From Stenotrophomonas maltophilia (lineage in GTDB: Bacteria; Pseudomonadota; Gammaproteobacteria; Xanthomonadales; Xanthomonadaceae), in the NCBI GenBank assembly GCA_009912235.1, contig WNDS01000002.1, positions 310,001 to 374,000 on the forward strand: a stretch of 64,000 bases of DNA. Reading direction: 5' to 3'. Below are positions 57,477 to 64,000 of this stretch, piece after piece (position 1 is the first letter of the stretch; each line of letters begins with the position of its first letter). The translations under genes and the position numbers were made by a program. The notes under the pieces are model-generated. The model made no database searches. It saw only the letters and a program-made list of their open reading frames with translations, and was not told the DNA's origin.

Positions 57477-58988
57477 TCAATCGCCGCGTTCCAACCGGGC
57501 GATCTCCTCGGCGCGGGCCGCCAGGATCAGCGCCGCGGCGCGCTCCTGGTCCAGGCCTTCAATGCCGAACTCCACCACCTCATCTGCGGTTAGGTCCGAC
57601 AGGTCCTCACCGGTACGCACGCCGTGGCCGGCCAGGGTGTAGGCGGTAGCCTCGTCCATGCCGTCCAGGGCGAGCAGGTCATCGGCCGGCTGGCCGTCTT
57701 CCAGGCCTTCTTCCACCGCCAGCGCATCGTTGAGCAGCGCATCGCGGGCGCGGGCACGCAGTTCCTCGACGATGTCTTCGTCGAAGCCTTCCACGGCTAG
57801 CAGTTCGCCCACCGGCACGTACGCGATTTCCTCGACGGTGCCGAAACCTTCGGTCACCAGGATGCCGGCGATTTCCTCGTCCACTTCCAGCTTGCCCATG
57901 AACAGCTGGCGCGCCGAGGCCTGTTCGGCTTCGGACTTGGCGGTCACCTGGTCCTGGGTCATCACGTTGAGCTGCCAGCCGGTCAGGCGGCTGGCCAGGC
58001 GCACGTTCTGGCCGCCCTTGCCGATGGCCTGGGCCAGGCGGTCTTCCGCCACGGCCAGATCCATCGAGTGCTTGTCTTCATCGACGATGATCGACTGCAC
58101 TTCGGCCGGTGCCATCGCGTTGATCACGAAGTTGGCCGGGTTCTCGTTCCACAGCACGATGTCCACGCGCTCGCCATTGAGCTCGTTGGACACGGCCTGC
58201 ACGCGCGAACCGCGCATGCCGATGCACGCGCCGATCGGATCGGTGCGGGTGTCGTGGGCCAGCACGGCGATCTTGGCGCGGTCGCCCGGGTCACGCGCAC
58301 AGGCCATGATTTCCACCAGGCCCTGGCCGACTTCCGGCACTTCCAGCTTGAACAGCTCGATCATGAATTCCGGGGCGGCGCGGCTGATGAACAGCTGCGG
58401 GCCGCGGGGCTCGGAACGCACTTCGGCCAGGTAACCGCGCACGCGGTCGCCGGCGCGCAGCACGTCGCGCGGAATGCCCTTGTCCTTCGGAATGAAGCCT
58501 TCGGCGTTGCCGCCGAGGTCGACATAGATGTTGCCGCGCTCGGCACGCTTGACCACACCGGTGATCAGCTCGCCCACGCGGTCCTTCCAGGCATCGACCA
58601 CCTGCTGGCGCTCGGCTTCGCGCACGCGCTGCACGATGACCTGCTTGGCAGCCTGGGCGGCGATACGGCCGAAATCGGGGTTCTCGATCTGCTCTTCGAT
58701 GTAGTCACCGATGTCCACGCCATCGGCTTCATCGACGGCGTCCATCAGGCGGATCTGGCGATCGGGCGATTCCATCACCACGTCGTCGGCCACCACTTCC
58801 CAGCGGCGGTAGGTTTCGTAGGTGCCATCCTTGTGGTCGATCGACACGCGGGTCAGCACTTCCTCATCGGGATAGCGCTTCTTGGCGGCCGAGGCCAGCG
58901 CGGCTTCGATCGCATCGAAGATGACCTCACGCGGCACGCCCTTTTCATTGGCGACTGCGTCAACTACCAGCAACAGTTCCTTGCTCAT
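57477..58988 (-). CDS. nusA: Transcription termination/antitermination factor NusA
   Basis: NusA binds RNA polymerase and nascent RNA to modulate pausing, termination and antitermination. The 503 residues include the polymerase-binding N-terminal domain (about 1-125), an S1 domain (about 135-200), two KH domains (about 205-345, [40 protein letters not shown]) and two C-terminal acidic HhH repeats (about 365-500). The start [20 protein letters not shown] lies 4 nt after the rimP stop. Confidence 0.97.
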   Translation of the reverse strand: MSKELLLVVDAVANEKGVPREVIFDAIEAALASAAKKRYPDEEVLTRVSIDHKDGTYETYRRWEVVADDVVMESPDRQIRLMDAVDEADGVDIGDYIEEQIENPDFGRIAAQAAKQVIVQRVREAERQQVVDAWKDRVGELITGVVKRAERGNIYVDLGGNAEGFIPKDKGIPRDVLRAGDRVRGYLAEVRSEPRGPQLFISRAAPEFMIELFKLEVPEVGQGLVEIMACARDPGDRAKIAVLAHDTRTDPIGACIGMRGSRVQAVSNELNGERVDIVLWNENPANFVINAMAPAEVQSIIVDEDKHSMDLAVAEDRLAQAIGKGGQNVRLASRLTGWQLNVMTQDQVTAKSEAEQASARQLFMGKLEVDEEIAGILVTEGFGTVEEIAYVPVGELLAVEGFDEDIVEELRARARDALLNDALAVEEGLEDGQPADDLLALDGMDEATAYTLAGHGVRTGEDLSDLTADEVVEFGIEGLDQERAAALILAARAEEIARLERGD

Positions 58989-58992
58989 TGGC

Positions 58993-59583
58993 TCACTCCG
59001 CGCGCGGCTTCTTTGCCGCCGGCTCGTTGGAAGAAGAATGCGTGTTCGGCTTCGAACGCTTCGGTGCCGGACCGGTCGGCTTGCTCGGGGCCAGGCCCAG
59101 GGCAACCCAGTCGGGCATGATGCGCGCCTTGTCGACGTTGTCGGCCGACACGACCACGGTGGCCTTGTCGACGGTGAAGGTGATGGTGCCCTGCTCCGCA
59201 TCAACCGCTTCGATGCGGCCCTGCAGGCGGCGGCGGTTGTCCTGCGGCAGCTTCAGCTGCACCTTGGCGTTCTGGCCCAGGTGCTGGCCGAACTGCTGCA
59301 GGTTGAACAGCGGGCGGTCCACGCCCGGCGAGGACACTTCCAGCGTGTAGTTGCCGCTGATCGGGTCTTCGACGTCCAGCTGCGCGGAGACTTCGCGGCT
59401 CACGCGTTCGCAGTCTTCAACATTGATGACACGCTCGTCCTGCTCGGCGATCAGCACGTCGATGTACAGGCGCAGGGTCGCGCCACCCGGGGCGGGCAGA
59501 TATTCCACGCCCAGCAGCTCCAGGCCCAGCGCATCGACGGTGGGGCCGAGCAGAGTCGCGATTTCGGTTGCCTTGTCGCTCAC
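58993..59583 (-). CDS. rimP: Ribosome maturation factor RimP
   Basis: RimP assists 30S assembly. The 196-residue protein starts at a GTG (59583; then [20 protein letters not shown]) and has the RimP_N domain ([20 protein letters not shown]), the motif [20 protein letters not shown] and an SH3-like C-terminal domain. A Pro/Lys/Ser-rich tail ([20 protein letters not shown]) follows. It is the first protein gene after the tRNA-fMet pair, as in the E. coli metY-rimP-nusA operon. Confidence 0.95.
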   Translation of the reverse strand: MSDKATEIATLLGPTVDALGLELLGVEYLPAPGGATLRLYIDVLIAEQDERVINVEDCERVSREVSAQLDVEDPISGNYTLEVSSPGVDRPLFNLQQFGQHLGQNAKVQLKLPQDNRRRLQGRIEAVDAEQGTITFTVDKATVVVSADNVDKARIMPDWVALGLAPSKPTGPAPKRSKPNTHSSSNEPAAKKPRAE

Positions 59584-59647
59584 AGCCTGCCTTGTTCTTG
59601 AATGAGGAAAATGACCGGGCCAGCGGTGGGCCCGTTCCGGAAACGAT

Positions 59648-59668
59648 AAAGGGCCCGCTGGGCCCCTT
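59648..59668 (-). promoter_or_regulatory. Hairpin in the rimP leader
   Basis: On the minus strand AAGGGGCCC pairs with GGGCCCTTT around AGC (9 bp, one G-U), followed by ATCGTTT. It lies 65 nt before the rimP start in the 423-nt gene-free leader 59584-60006. The weak U tract suggests partial termination or attenuation. The rest of the leader shows no gene. Confidence 0.55.
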
Positions 59669-59960
59669 GTCCGGTAGAAATCCGGTCACTGGATTCCGGC
59701 CGCAGGGCGCGCTGACGCGGTCCCCTGCGAAGCCCAGCCGGCCAGCCTGTCCATGCATGACGCAGGGGGACCGACCCGGGGCGCTGGTGGCGGGATTGTC
59801 GCCCTCCCCGTGGGGAGCCGACCATCAGGTATACCGCCAGCCCGTGGATGATAGCCCTTGCACCGTGCTGGTGCAAGGCTACAGCCGCCTCCGCCCCCTG
59901 CCCCGGGGCGCCGCCACACAGGGGGGGGGCGGACAGCCTCGCGCCGCAGCCGGCGGCACA

Positions 59961-59994
59961 AAGAAAAAAGCCTTCGAAGCAGAACTTCGAAGGC
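59961..59994 (-). terminator. Terminator after the tRNA-fMet pair
   Basis: On the minus strand CCTTCGAAG (59993-59985) pairs with CTTCGAAGG (59979-59971) around TTCTG and runs into CTTTTTTCTTTG. It lies about 13 nt past the second tRNA. Readthrough would be needed for transcription from the tRNA promoter into rimP. Confidence 0.9.
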
Positions 59995-60006
59995 GCATTC
60001 TTTACT

Positions 60007-60083
60007 TGGTAGCGGGGGCAGGATTTGAACCTGCGACCTTCGGGTTATGAGCCCGACGAGCTGCCAGACTGCTCCACCCCGCA
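60007..60083 (-). tRNA. tRNA-fMet, copy 2 (anticodon CAT)
   Basis: This 77-nt initiator tRNA has CCA encoded, acceptor TGCGGGG with an unpaired 1:72 position (T-T), and the three G-C pairs GGG/CCC at the anticodon stem around CTCATAA. These are initiator features. It is transcribed after copy 1. Confidence 0.95.
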
Positions 60084-60166
60084 TCAAAAGCGGAATTATG
60101 AGTGATTGCTTCAGAAGATGCAAGCTTTCCCTCATTCATCAAACCGGTTGGCGCCGTTTCGATGTT

Positions 60167-60243
60167 TGGTAGCGGGGGCAGGATTTGAACCTGCGACCTT
60201 CGGGTTATGAGCCCGACAAGCTGCCAGACTGCTCCGCCCCGCA
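60167..60243 (-). tRNA. tRNA-fMet, copy 1 (anticodon CAT)
   Basis: This is an initiator tRNA nearly identical to copy 2, with changes only in the D-stem region (GTGGAGC to GCGGAGC, CTCG to CTTG). It lies 83 nt upstream of copy 2 on the minus strand and first behind the promoter at 60339-60367. Confidence 0.95.
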
Positions 60244-60338
60244 CCGGAAGTGTTTGAACTGCTGCCCTGCTCTTTCGAGGAGGGCTACCGCAACGATGTT
60301 CTGGCTGAACCGCTGCAGTGACAACTCAGGCTGCGCAT

Positions 60339-60367
60339 ATTACACGAATCGCGCAGCTTTGTGTCAA
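60339..60367 (-). promoter_or_regulatory. Strong promoter for tRNA-fMet and probably rimP-pnp
   Basis: TTGACA (60367-60362, minus strand), a perfect -35 box, is 17 nt from TGTAAT (60344-60339). It starts 3 nt beyond the nuoN stop codon, so the nuo operon reads directly into it. Transcription would begin about 90 nt before the first tRNA. Confidence 0.8.
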
Positions 60368-60370
60368 CTT

Positions 60371-61831
60371 TTATGCAAGATGCGCAAAAGCCTGCTGGCA
60401 CCAGACCATGATCGGGTTCCAGGACACGCCCAGCGCCAGCAGCGCCAGGGCATTCACGCCCAGCACCACGCCCAGCACGCGGTCGTTGTTGCGCGGCAGG
60501 GCCTCGCCCACCGGCTCATCGAAGTACATGACCTTGATGACGCGCAGGTAGTAGAAGGCACCGATCACCGCGCACAGCACGCCGACCAGGGCCAGCCACA
60601 GCAGGCCGCCGTTGACGGCAGCGCCCAGCACGGCCAGCTTGGTCCAGAAGCCCAGGAACGGCGGGATGCCGGCCAGCGAGGCCATGATGCACAGCACCGG
60701 GCCCGCCATCCACGGGTTGCGCGCGTTGAGGCCCTTGAAGTCCTCGATGTTCTCCGCCTCGAAGCCGTTGCGCGACAGCGCGATGATGGCGCCGAAGGCC
60801 GCAGTGGACATGATGGCGTAGGCCACAGCGTAGAACAGTGCGGCGGCATAGCCCTGCCCGCCGCCACCGGCGATGCCCATCAGCAGGAAGCCGATGTGCG
60901 AGACCGTGGAGAAGGCGAGCATGCGCTTGAGGTTGCTCTGCGCGATGGCCATCAGGTTGCCGATGACCAGCGACAGCGCGGCCAGGCCTGCGATCAGCAT
61001 CTGCAGCTGGGTCGACAGCGGGCCAACGCCCATTTCCAGCAGGCGGTAGGCCATGCCGAAGGCGGCCAGCTTCGGTGCCGAGCTGATGAACAGCGCGATC
61101 GGTGCCGGGGCACCTTGGTAGACATCCGGCAGCCACATGTGGAACGGGGCCGCGCCCAGCTTGAAGGCCACGCCGGCGATCATGAACACCGCACCGGTGA
61201 CCAGCAGCACGCGCTCTTCCGAGTGCGGGATGGCTTCGCGGATGACGTCCAAGTGCAGGCTGCCGGTGGCGCCGTAGACCAGCGACATGCCGTACAGCAG
61301 CAGGCCCGAAGCCAGCGAGCCGAGCACGATGTACTTCATCGCCGCTTCGGAGGCCAGGCCGCTGTCACGGTTGCTGGCAACCAGTGCGTAGGAGCACAGC
61401 GCCAGCAGTTCCAGGCCCAGGTAGACCATCAGCAGGCTGCCGGCGGAGACCAGGATCATCATGCCGGCGGTACCGAACAGCATCAGTACCGGAATCTCGC
61501 CCTGGTACAGGTTGCGCTCGCGCAGGTAGCTCCAGCCGTAGACCAGGCTGAGGCCGCTGAGCAGCACGATCACGGTCTTCATCACGTCGGCGGCGGTGTC
61601 GCGCACGAACATGCCGTGGAACACCTCGCCCTGCCTGCCCACACCGGTGGCCAGCATGAACAGCACCACGGCCAGTGCGGCAATGGAGAACAGGTGGGTG
61701 ACGATCTTGTTCCGGTTGCTGATGAACAGATCAAGGATCATCAGGGCGAACGCGGCGCCTACCAGCACCAGCTCGGGGGCGAGCGGCGGCAGGTCGGCGG
61801 CGGTCAATGGCATCAGCGGCGAGGTGGTCAT
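60371..61831 (-). CDS. nuoN: NADH-quinone oxidoreductase subunit N
   Basis: NuoN is one of the three antiporter-like proton-pumping subunits of complex I in the inner membrane. The 486-residue, 14-helix protein shows the conserved membrane Lys region FMIAGVAFKLGAAPFHMWLP and MAIAQSNLKRMLAFSTVSHI with the HIGFLLMG segment. The ATG at 61831, with AGGA 8-9 nt upstream, is preferred to a TTG two codons earlier. Last gene of the nuo operon. Confidence 0.96.
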   Translation of the reverse strand: MTTSPLMPLTAADLPPLAPELVLVGAAFALMILDLFISNRNKIVTHLFSIAALAVVLFMLATGVGRQGEVFHGMFVRDTAADVMKTVIVLLSGLSLVYGWSYLRERNLYQGEIPVLMLFGTAGMMILVSAGSLLMVYLGLELLALCSYALVASNRDSGLASEAAMKYIVLGSLASGLLLYGMSLVYGATGSLHLDVIREAIPHSEERVLLVTGAVFMIAGVAFKLGAAPFHMWLPDVYQGAPAPIALFISSAPKLAAFGMAYRLLEMGVGPLSTQLQMLIAGLAALSLVIGNLMAIAQSNLKRMLAFSTVSHIGFLLMGIAGGGGQGYAAALFYAVAYAIMSTAAFGAIIALSRNGFEAENIEDFKGLNARNPWMAGPVLCIMASLAGIPPFLGFWTKLAVLGAAVNGGLLWLALVGVLCAVIGAFYYLRVIKVMYFDEPVGEALPRNNDRVLGVVLGVNALALLALGVSWNPIMVWCQQAFAHLA

Positions 61832-61867
61832 TATCAAATCCTGGAATCAGTTCGCTTCACGGCCCGA

Positions 61868-63376
61868 TCAGAGCAGCTTGCTGGAGGCGATCTGCATCGC
61901 CAGCTTGGCGATCGAGGGCTCCATCAGGTCGGTCAAGGGCTTCGGGTAGAGGCCCAGGGCCAGCACGCCAATGGCGAACACGCCCAGCACCAGCCACTCA
62001 CGGCCGTTGATGTCCTTGAGCTCGGCAACGTGGCTGTTGGCCACCTCGCCGAAGAAGATGCGCTTGTACAGCCACAGGGTGTAGGCCGCGCCGATGATGA
62101 GCGTGGTGGCTGCGCCCAGGGCGATCCACGGATTGCGCTGGAACGAGGCCAGGATGACCATGAACTCGCCAACGAAACCGCTGGTGCCCGGCAGGCCGGC
62201 ATTGGCCATGAAGAACAGCATGGCGAAGGTGGCAAACCACGGCATCATGTTGACCACGCCGCCGTAATCGGCGATGCGGCGGCTGTGCATGCGGTCATAC
62301 AGCACGCCCACGCAGGAGAACATCGCGCCGGACACGAAGCCGTGCGAGATCATCTGCACCATCGCACCCTGCAGGCCCAGGCGTGCGGCGTCGGCATTGC
62401 CGGCCTCACGCACCAGCCACAGGGCGATGAAGGTGCCCAGGGTGACAAAGCCCATGTGCGCGATCGACGAATAGGCGATCAGCTTCTTCATGTCGTCCTG
62501 CACCAGGGCGACCAGGCCGACGTAGATCACGGCGATCAGCGACAGCGCGATGACCAGCCAGGCCCGCTCGTGCGAAGCATCGGGCACGATCGGCAGGTTG
62601 AAGCGCAGGAAGCCGTAGCCACCGATCTTCAGCGCGATGGCGGCCAGGATGACCGAACCGGCGGTCGGCGCTTCCACGTGGGCGTCCGGCAGCCAGGTGT
62701 GCACCGGGAACATCGGCACCTTCACCGCGAAGGCGATGAGGAAGGCGAAGAAGATCCAGGTCTGTTCGCGGGCGCTCAGCGACAGTGCGTACAGATCGGC
62801 CAGCTGGAAGCTGCCGCCCTTCAGGTACAGGTAGATCAGCGCCACCAGCATCAGCACCGAGCCGAGGAAGGTGTACAGGAAGAACTTCAGTGCGGCGTAG
62901 ATGCGACGCGGACCACCCCAGACACCGATGATCAGGAACATCGGGATCAGCATGGCCTCGAAGAACACGTAGAACAGCATCGCGTCGGTGGCCGAGAAGA
63001 TGCCGACGGTGACGCCTTCCAGGATCAGGAAGGCGGCCACGTACTGGTTCACGCGCTTGTCGATGGCGCTCCAGGCACCGATCAGGGCCAGCACGCCGAC
63101 CAGGGTGGTCAGCAGGATCAGGGCGACGGCGATACCGTCCACGCCGAGGTTGTAGCCGATGCTGTACGCCGGGATCCACGCATGGGTCTCGACGAACTGC
63201 AGGCCTTCGGCCGCCGCGTTGTAGCCGCTGAGCAGCGACAGGCTGGCGACGAAGGTCAGCACGGCGACGCCCAGCGACGCCCAGCGGGCGGTCTGTGCGT
63301 CACGGATGGCAAGGATCAGGGCACTGCCGATGATCGGCAGCCAGATGAGGACACTGAGTAGGGGCCAGTTCGACAC
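61868..63376 (-). CDS. nuoM: NADH-quinone oxidoreductase subunit M
   Basis: NuoM is an antiporter-like proton-pumping subunit of complex I. The 502-residue protein has 14 helices and the conserved VGIFSATDAMLFYVFFEAML with its membrane Glu, FAVKVPMFPVHTWLPDAHVE with Lys, and DDMKKLIAYSSIAHMGFVTL. Intact. It follows nuoL by 23 nt and precedes nuoN by 36 nt. Confidence 0.97.
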   Translation of the reverse strand: MSNWPLLSVLIWLPIIGSALILAIRDAQTARWASLGVAVLTFVASLSLLSGYNAAAEGLQFVETHAWIPAYSIGYNLGVDGIAVALILLTTLVGVLALIGAWSAIDKRVNQYVAAFLILEGVTVGIFSATDAMLFYVFFEAMLIPMFLIIGVWGGPRRIYAALKFFLYTFLGSVLMLVALIYLYLKGGSFQLADLYALSLSAREQTWIFFAFLIAFAVKVPMFPVHTWLPDAHVEAPTAGSVILAAIALKIGGYGFLRFNLPIVPDASHERAWLVIALSLIAVIYVGLVALVQDDMKKLIAYSSIAHMGFVTLGTFIALWLVREAGNADAARLGLQGAMVQMISHGFVSGAMFSCVGVLYDRMHSRRIADYGGVVNMMPWFATFAMLFFMANAGLPGTSGFVGEFMVILASFQRNPWIALGAATTLIIGAAYTLWLYKRIFFGEVANSHVAELKDINGREWLVLGVFAIGVLALGLYPKPLTDLMEPSIAKLAMQIASSKLL

Positions 63377-63399
63377 GTCTTCTTATTCCGTACAGGTCA

Positions 63400-64000
63400 T
63401 CAACGCAGGTAATGCATCAGTGCGCCCAGCAGGGCAATCAGGCCGATGATCATCGCGAAGGCGTAGTGATAGAGGAAACCGGATTGGGCACGACGCAGCA
63501 CGCCGGCTGCAACGTCCACAACACGTGCCGAGAGATTGACCACACCGTCGACGATGTTGCTGTCGATCCAGCGCGAGACCCTGCCCAGCTTGACGCTGCC
63601 GCCGGCAAAGCCATCGATCCACAGCTTGTCGAAGCCGTACTTGTTTTCCAGCACCGACACCAGCGGGGCAAAGGTCTTGCGGGCCTTGCCAGCCAGGTCC
63701 GGCTTCCACAGGTAGAACAGCGCCGCCAGCAGGAAGCCTGCAACGGTCAGCCAGAAGGCCGGTGCCATCATGCCGTGGATCGCGAAGGCGACCGGGCCAT
63801 GGAACTCTTCGCCCAGGAAGCCGACCGTGTTCCTCGCCGGATCGTAGAAATCAACGATGCCGGTGAAGAAGGTGTGCGCCTGGCCCTTGATCGCGTCGTG
63901 GGCGTGGTGGCCGGCCCAGTCGGTGCCGTACAGCATCGGACCGACGCTGAAGAAGCCGATGGCGATCGAGGGGATGGCCAGCAGGATCAGCGGCAGGGTC
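63400..64000 (-). CDS. nuoL: NADH-quinone oxidoreductase subunit L, C-terminal part
   Basis: Only the last 200 or so residues are in the window; the gene continues past base 64000. Visible parts are TLPLILLAIPSIAIGFFSV, a soluble stretch with AHTFFTGIVDFYDPARNTVG, and VLENKYGFDKLWIDGFAGGS. The last segment is typical of the long lateral-helix C-terminus of NuoL, and the final helix is FAMIIGLIALLGALMHYLR. It is the first of the three nuo genes seen here in transcription order. Confidence 0.93.
   Translation of the reverse strand, partial: TLPLILLAIPSIAIGFFSVGPMLYGTDWAGHHAHDAIKGQAHTFFTGIVDFYDPARNTVGFLGEEFHGPVAFAIHGMMAPAFWLTVAGFLLAALFYLWKPDLAGKARKTFAPLVSVLENKYGFDKLWIDGFAGGSVKLGRVSRWIDSNIVDGVVNLSARVVDVAAGVLRRAQSGFLYHYAFAMIIGLIALLGALMHYLR

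Noticed and set aside
59686..60244. Frames with LVGLITRRSQVQILPPLP near 60000-60240, in two copies
   Set aside because: They are antisense or sense translations of the two tRNA-fMet genes.
60185..63361. 1058-codon open frame opposite nuoN and nuoM
   Set aside because: It has a very high His/Gln/Asp composition typical of antisense frames of membrane-protein genes; nuoN and nuoM are full length on the other strand.

Overview
The window is high-GC, gene-dense chromosomal DNA from a member of the Stenotrophomonas maltophilia complex or a very close relative (Xanthomonadaceae). Three things point there. Protein sequences and gene order look xanthomonad throughout. GTAG-ended palindromes of the SMAG type described in S. 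maltophilia recur between genes. Housekeeping clusters have gammaproteobacterial order: tsaE-amiC-mutL, thrS-infC-rpmI-rplT-pheST-ihfA-merR, and tRNA-fMet-rimP-nusA-infB-rbfA-truB-rpsO-pnp. I see no prophage, insertion sequence, CRISPR array or plasmid feature.

Layout. 1-2.5 kb: gluQ, then phaB and phaR (polyhydroxyalkanoate metabolism) with TGC-rich palindromes in front of phaR. 2.8-12.9 kb: a TraB/GumN protein and a DUF1684 lipoprotein, then mutL-amiC-tsaE-nnrD on the minus strand, facing queG and xseA on the plus strand. 12.9-19.5 kb: a disrupted M48 peptidase, a doubly disrupted formylglycine-generating-enzyme-like lipoprotein, rnd, and a disrupted TonB-dependent receptor. 19.7-35.8 kb: a mosaic of tRNA-Ala, tRNA-Phe, small lipoproteins, lipocalin, an acyl-CoA dehydrogenase, an HNH nuclease behind a 63-nt perfect hairpin, dxs, a TetR/SMR efflux pair, a LysE exporter, a racemase, a barstar-like protein and a small tyrosine phosphatase. 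35.9-43.9 kb, minus strand: tRNA-Pro and the translation-factor/synthetase cluster. 44-50.4 kb: an iron-uptake-like DUF3325/DUF3649/PepSY operon, a GH18 glycosidase, a serine hydrolase with an internal stop, and a disrupted winged-helix/TPR regulator. 50.5-60.4 kb: the pnp-to-rimP operon headed by two tRNA-fMet genes. 60.4-64 kb: nuoN, nuoM and partial nuoL (NADH dehydrogenase I).

Two observations stand out. First, mutL carries both a 1-nt frameshift and a Gly-to-Asp change in its conserved GFRGEAL ATPase motif. Six further frameshifts lie in accessory genes: five genes are hit, one of them twice. All six sit in G/C mononucleotide runs or CG/GC dinucleotide repeats, and another gene has a premature TAG, while the roughly 20 kb of essential genes is intact. 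This is the pattern expected after loss of mismatch repair (a hypermutator lineage), although homopolymer sequencing error must be excluded. Second, the thrS leader encodes a possible 8-residue peptide with three consecutive Thr codons, followed by mutually exclusive antiterminator and terminator hairpins and a U6 tract. That is the architecture of a threonine-sensing transcription attenuator in front of the thrS-infC-rpmI-rplT-pheST cluster.
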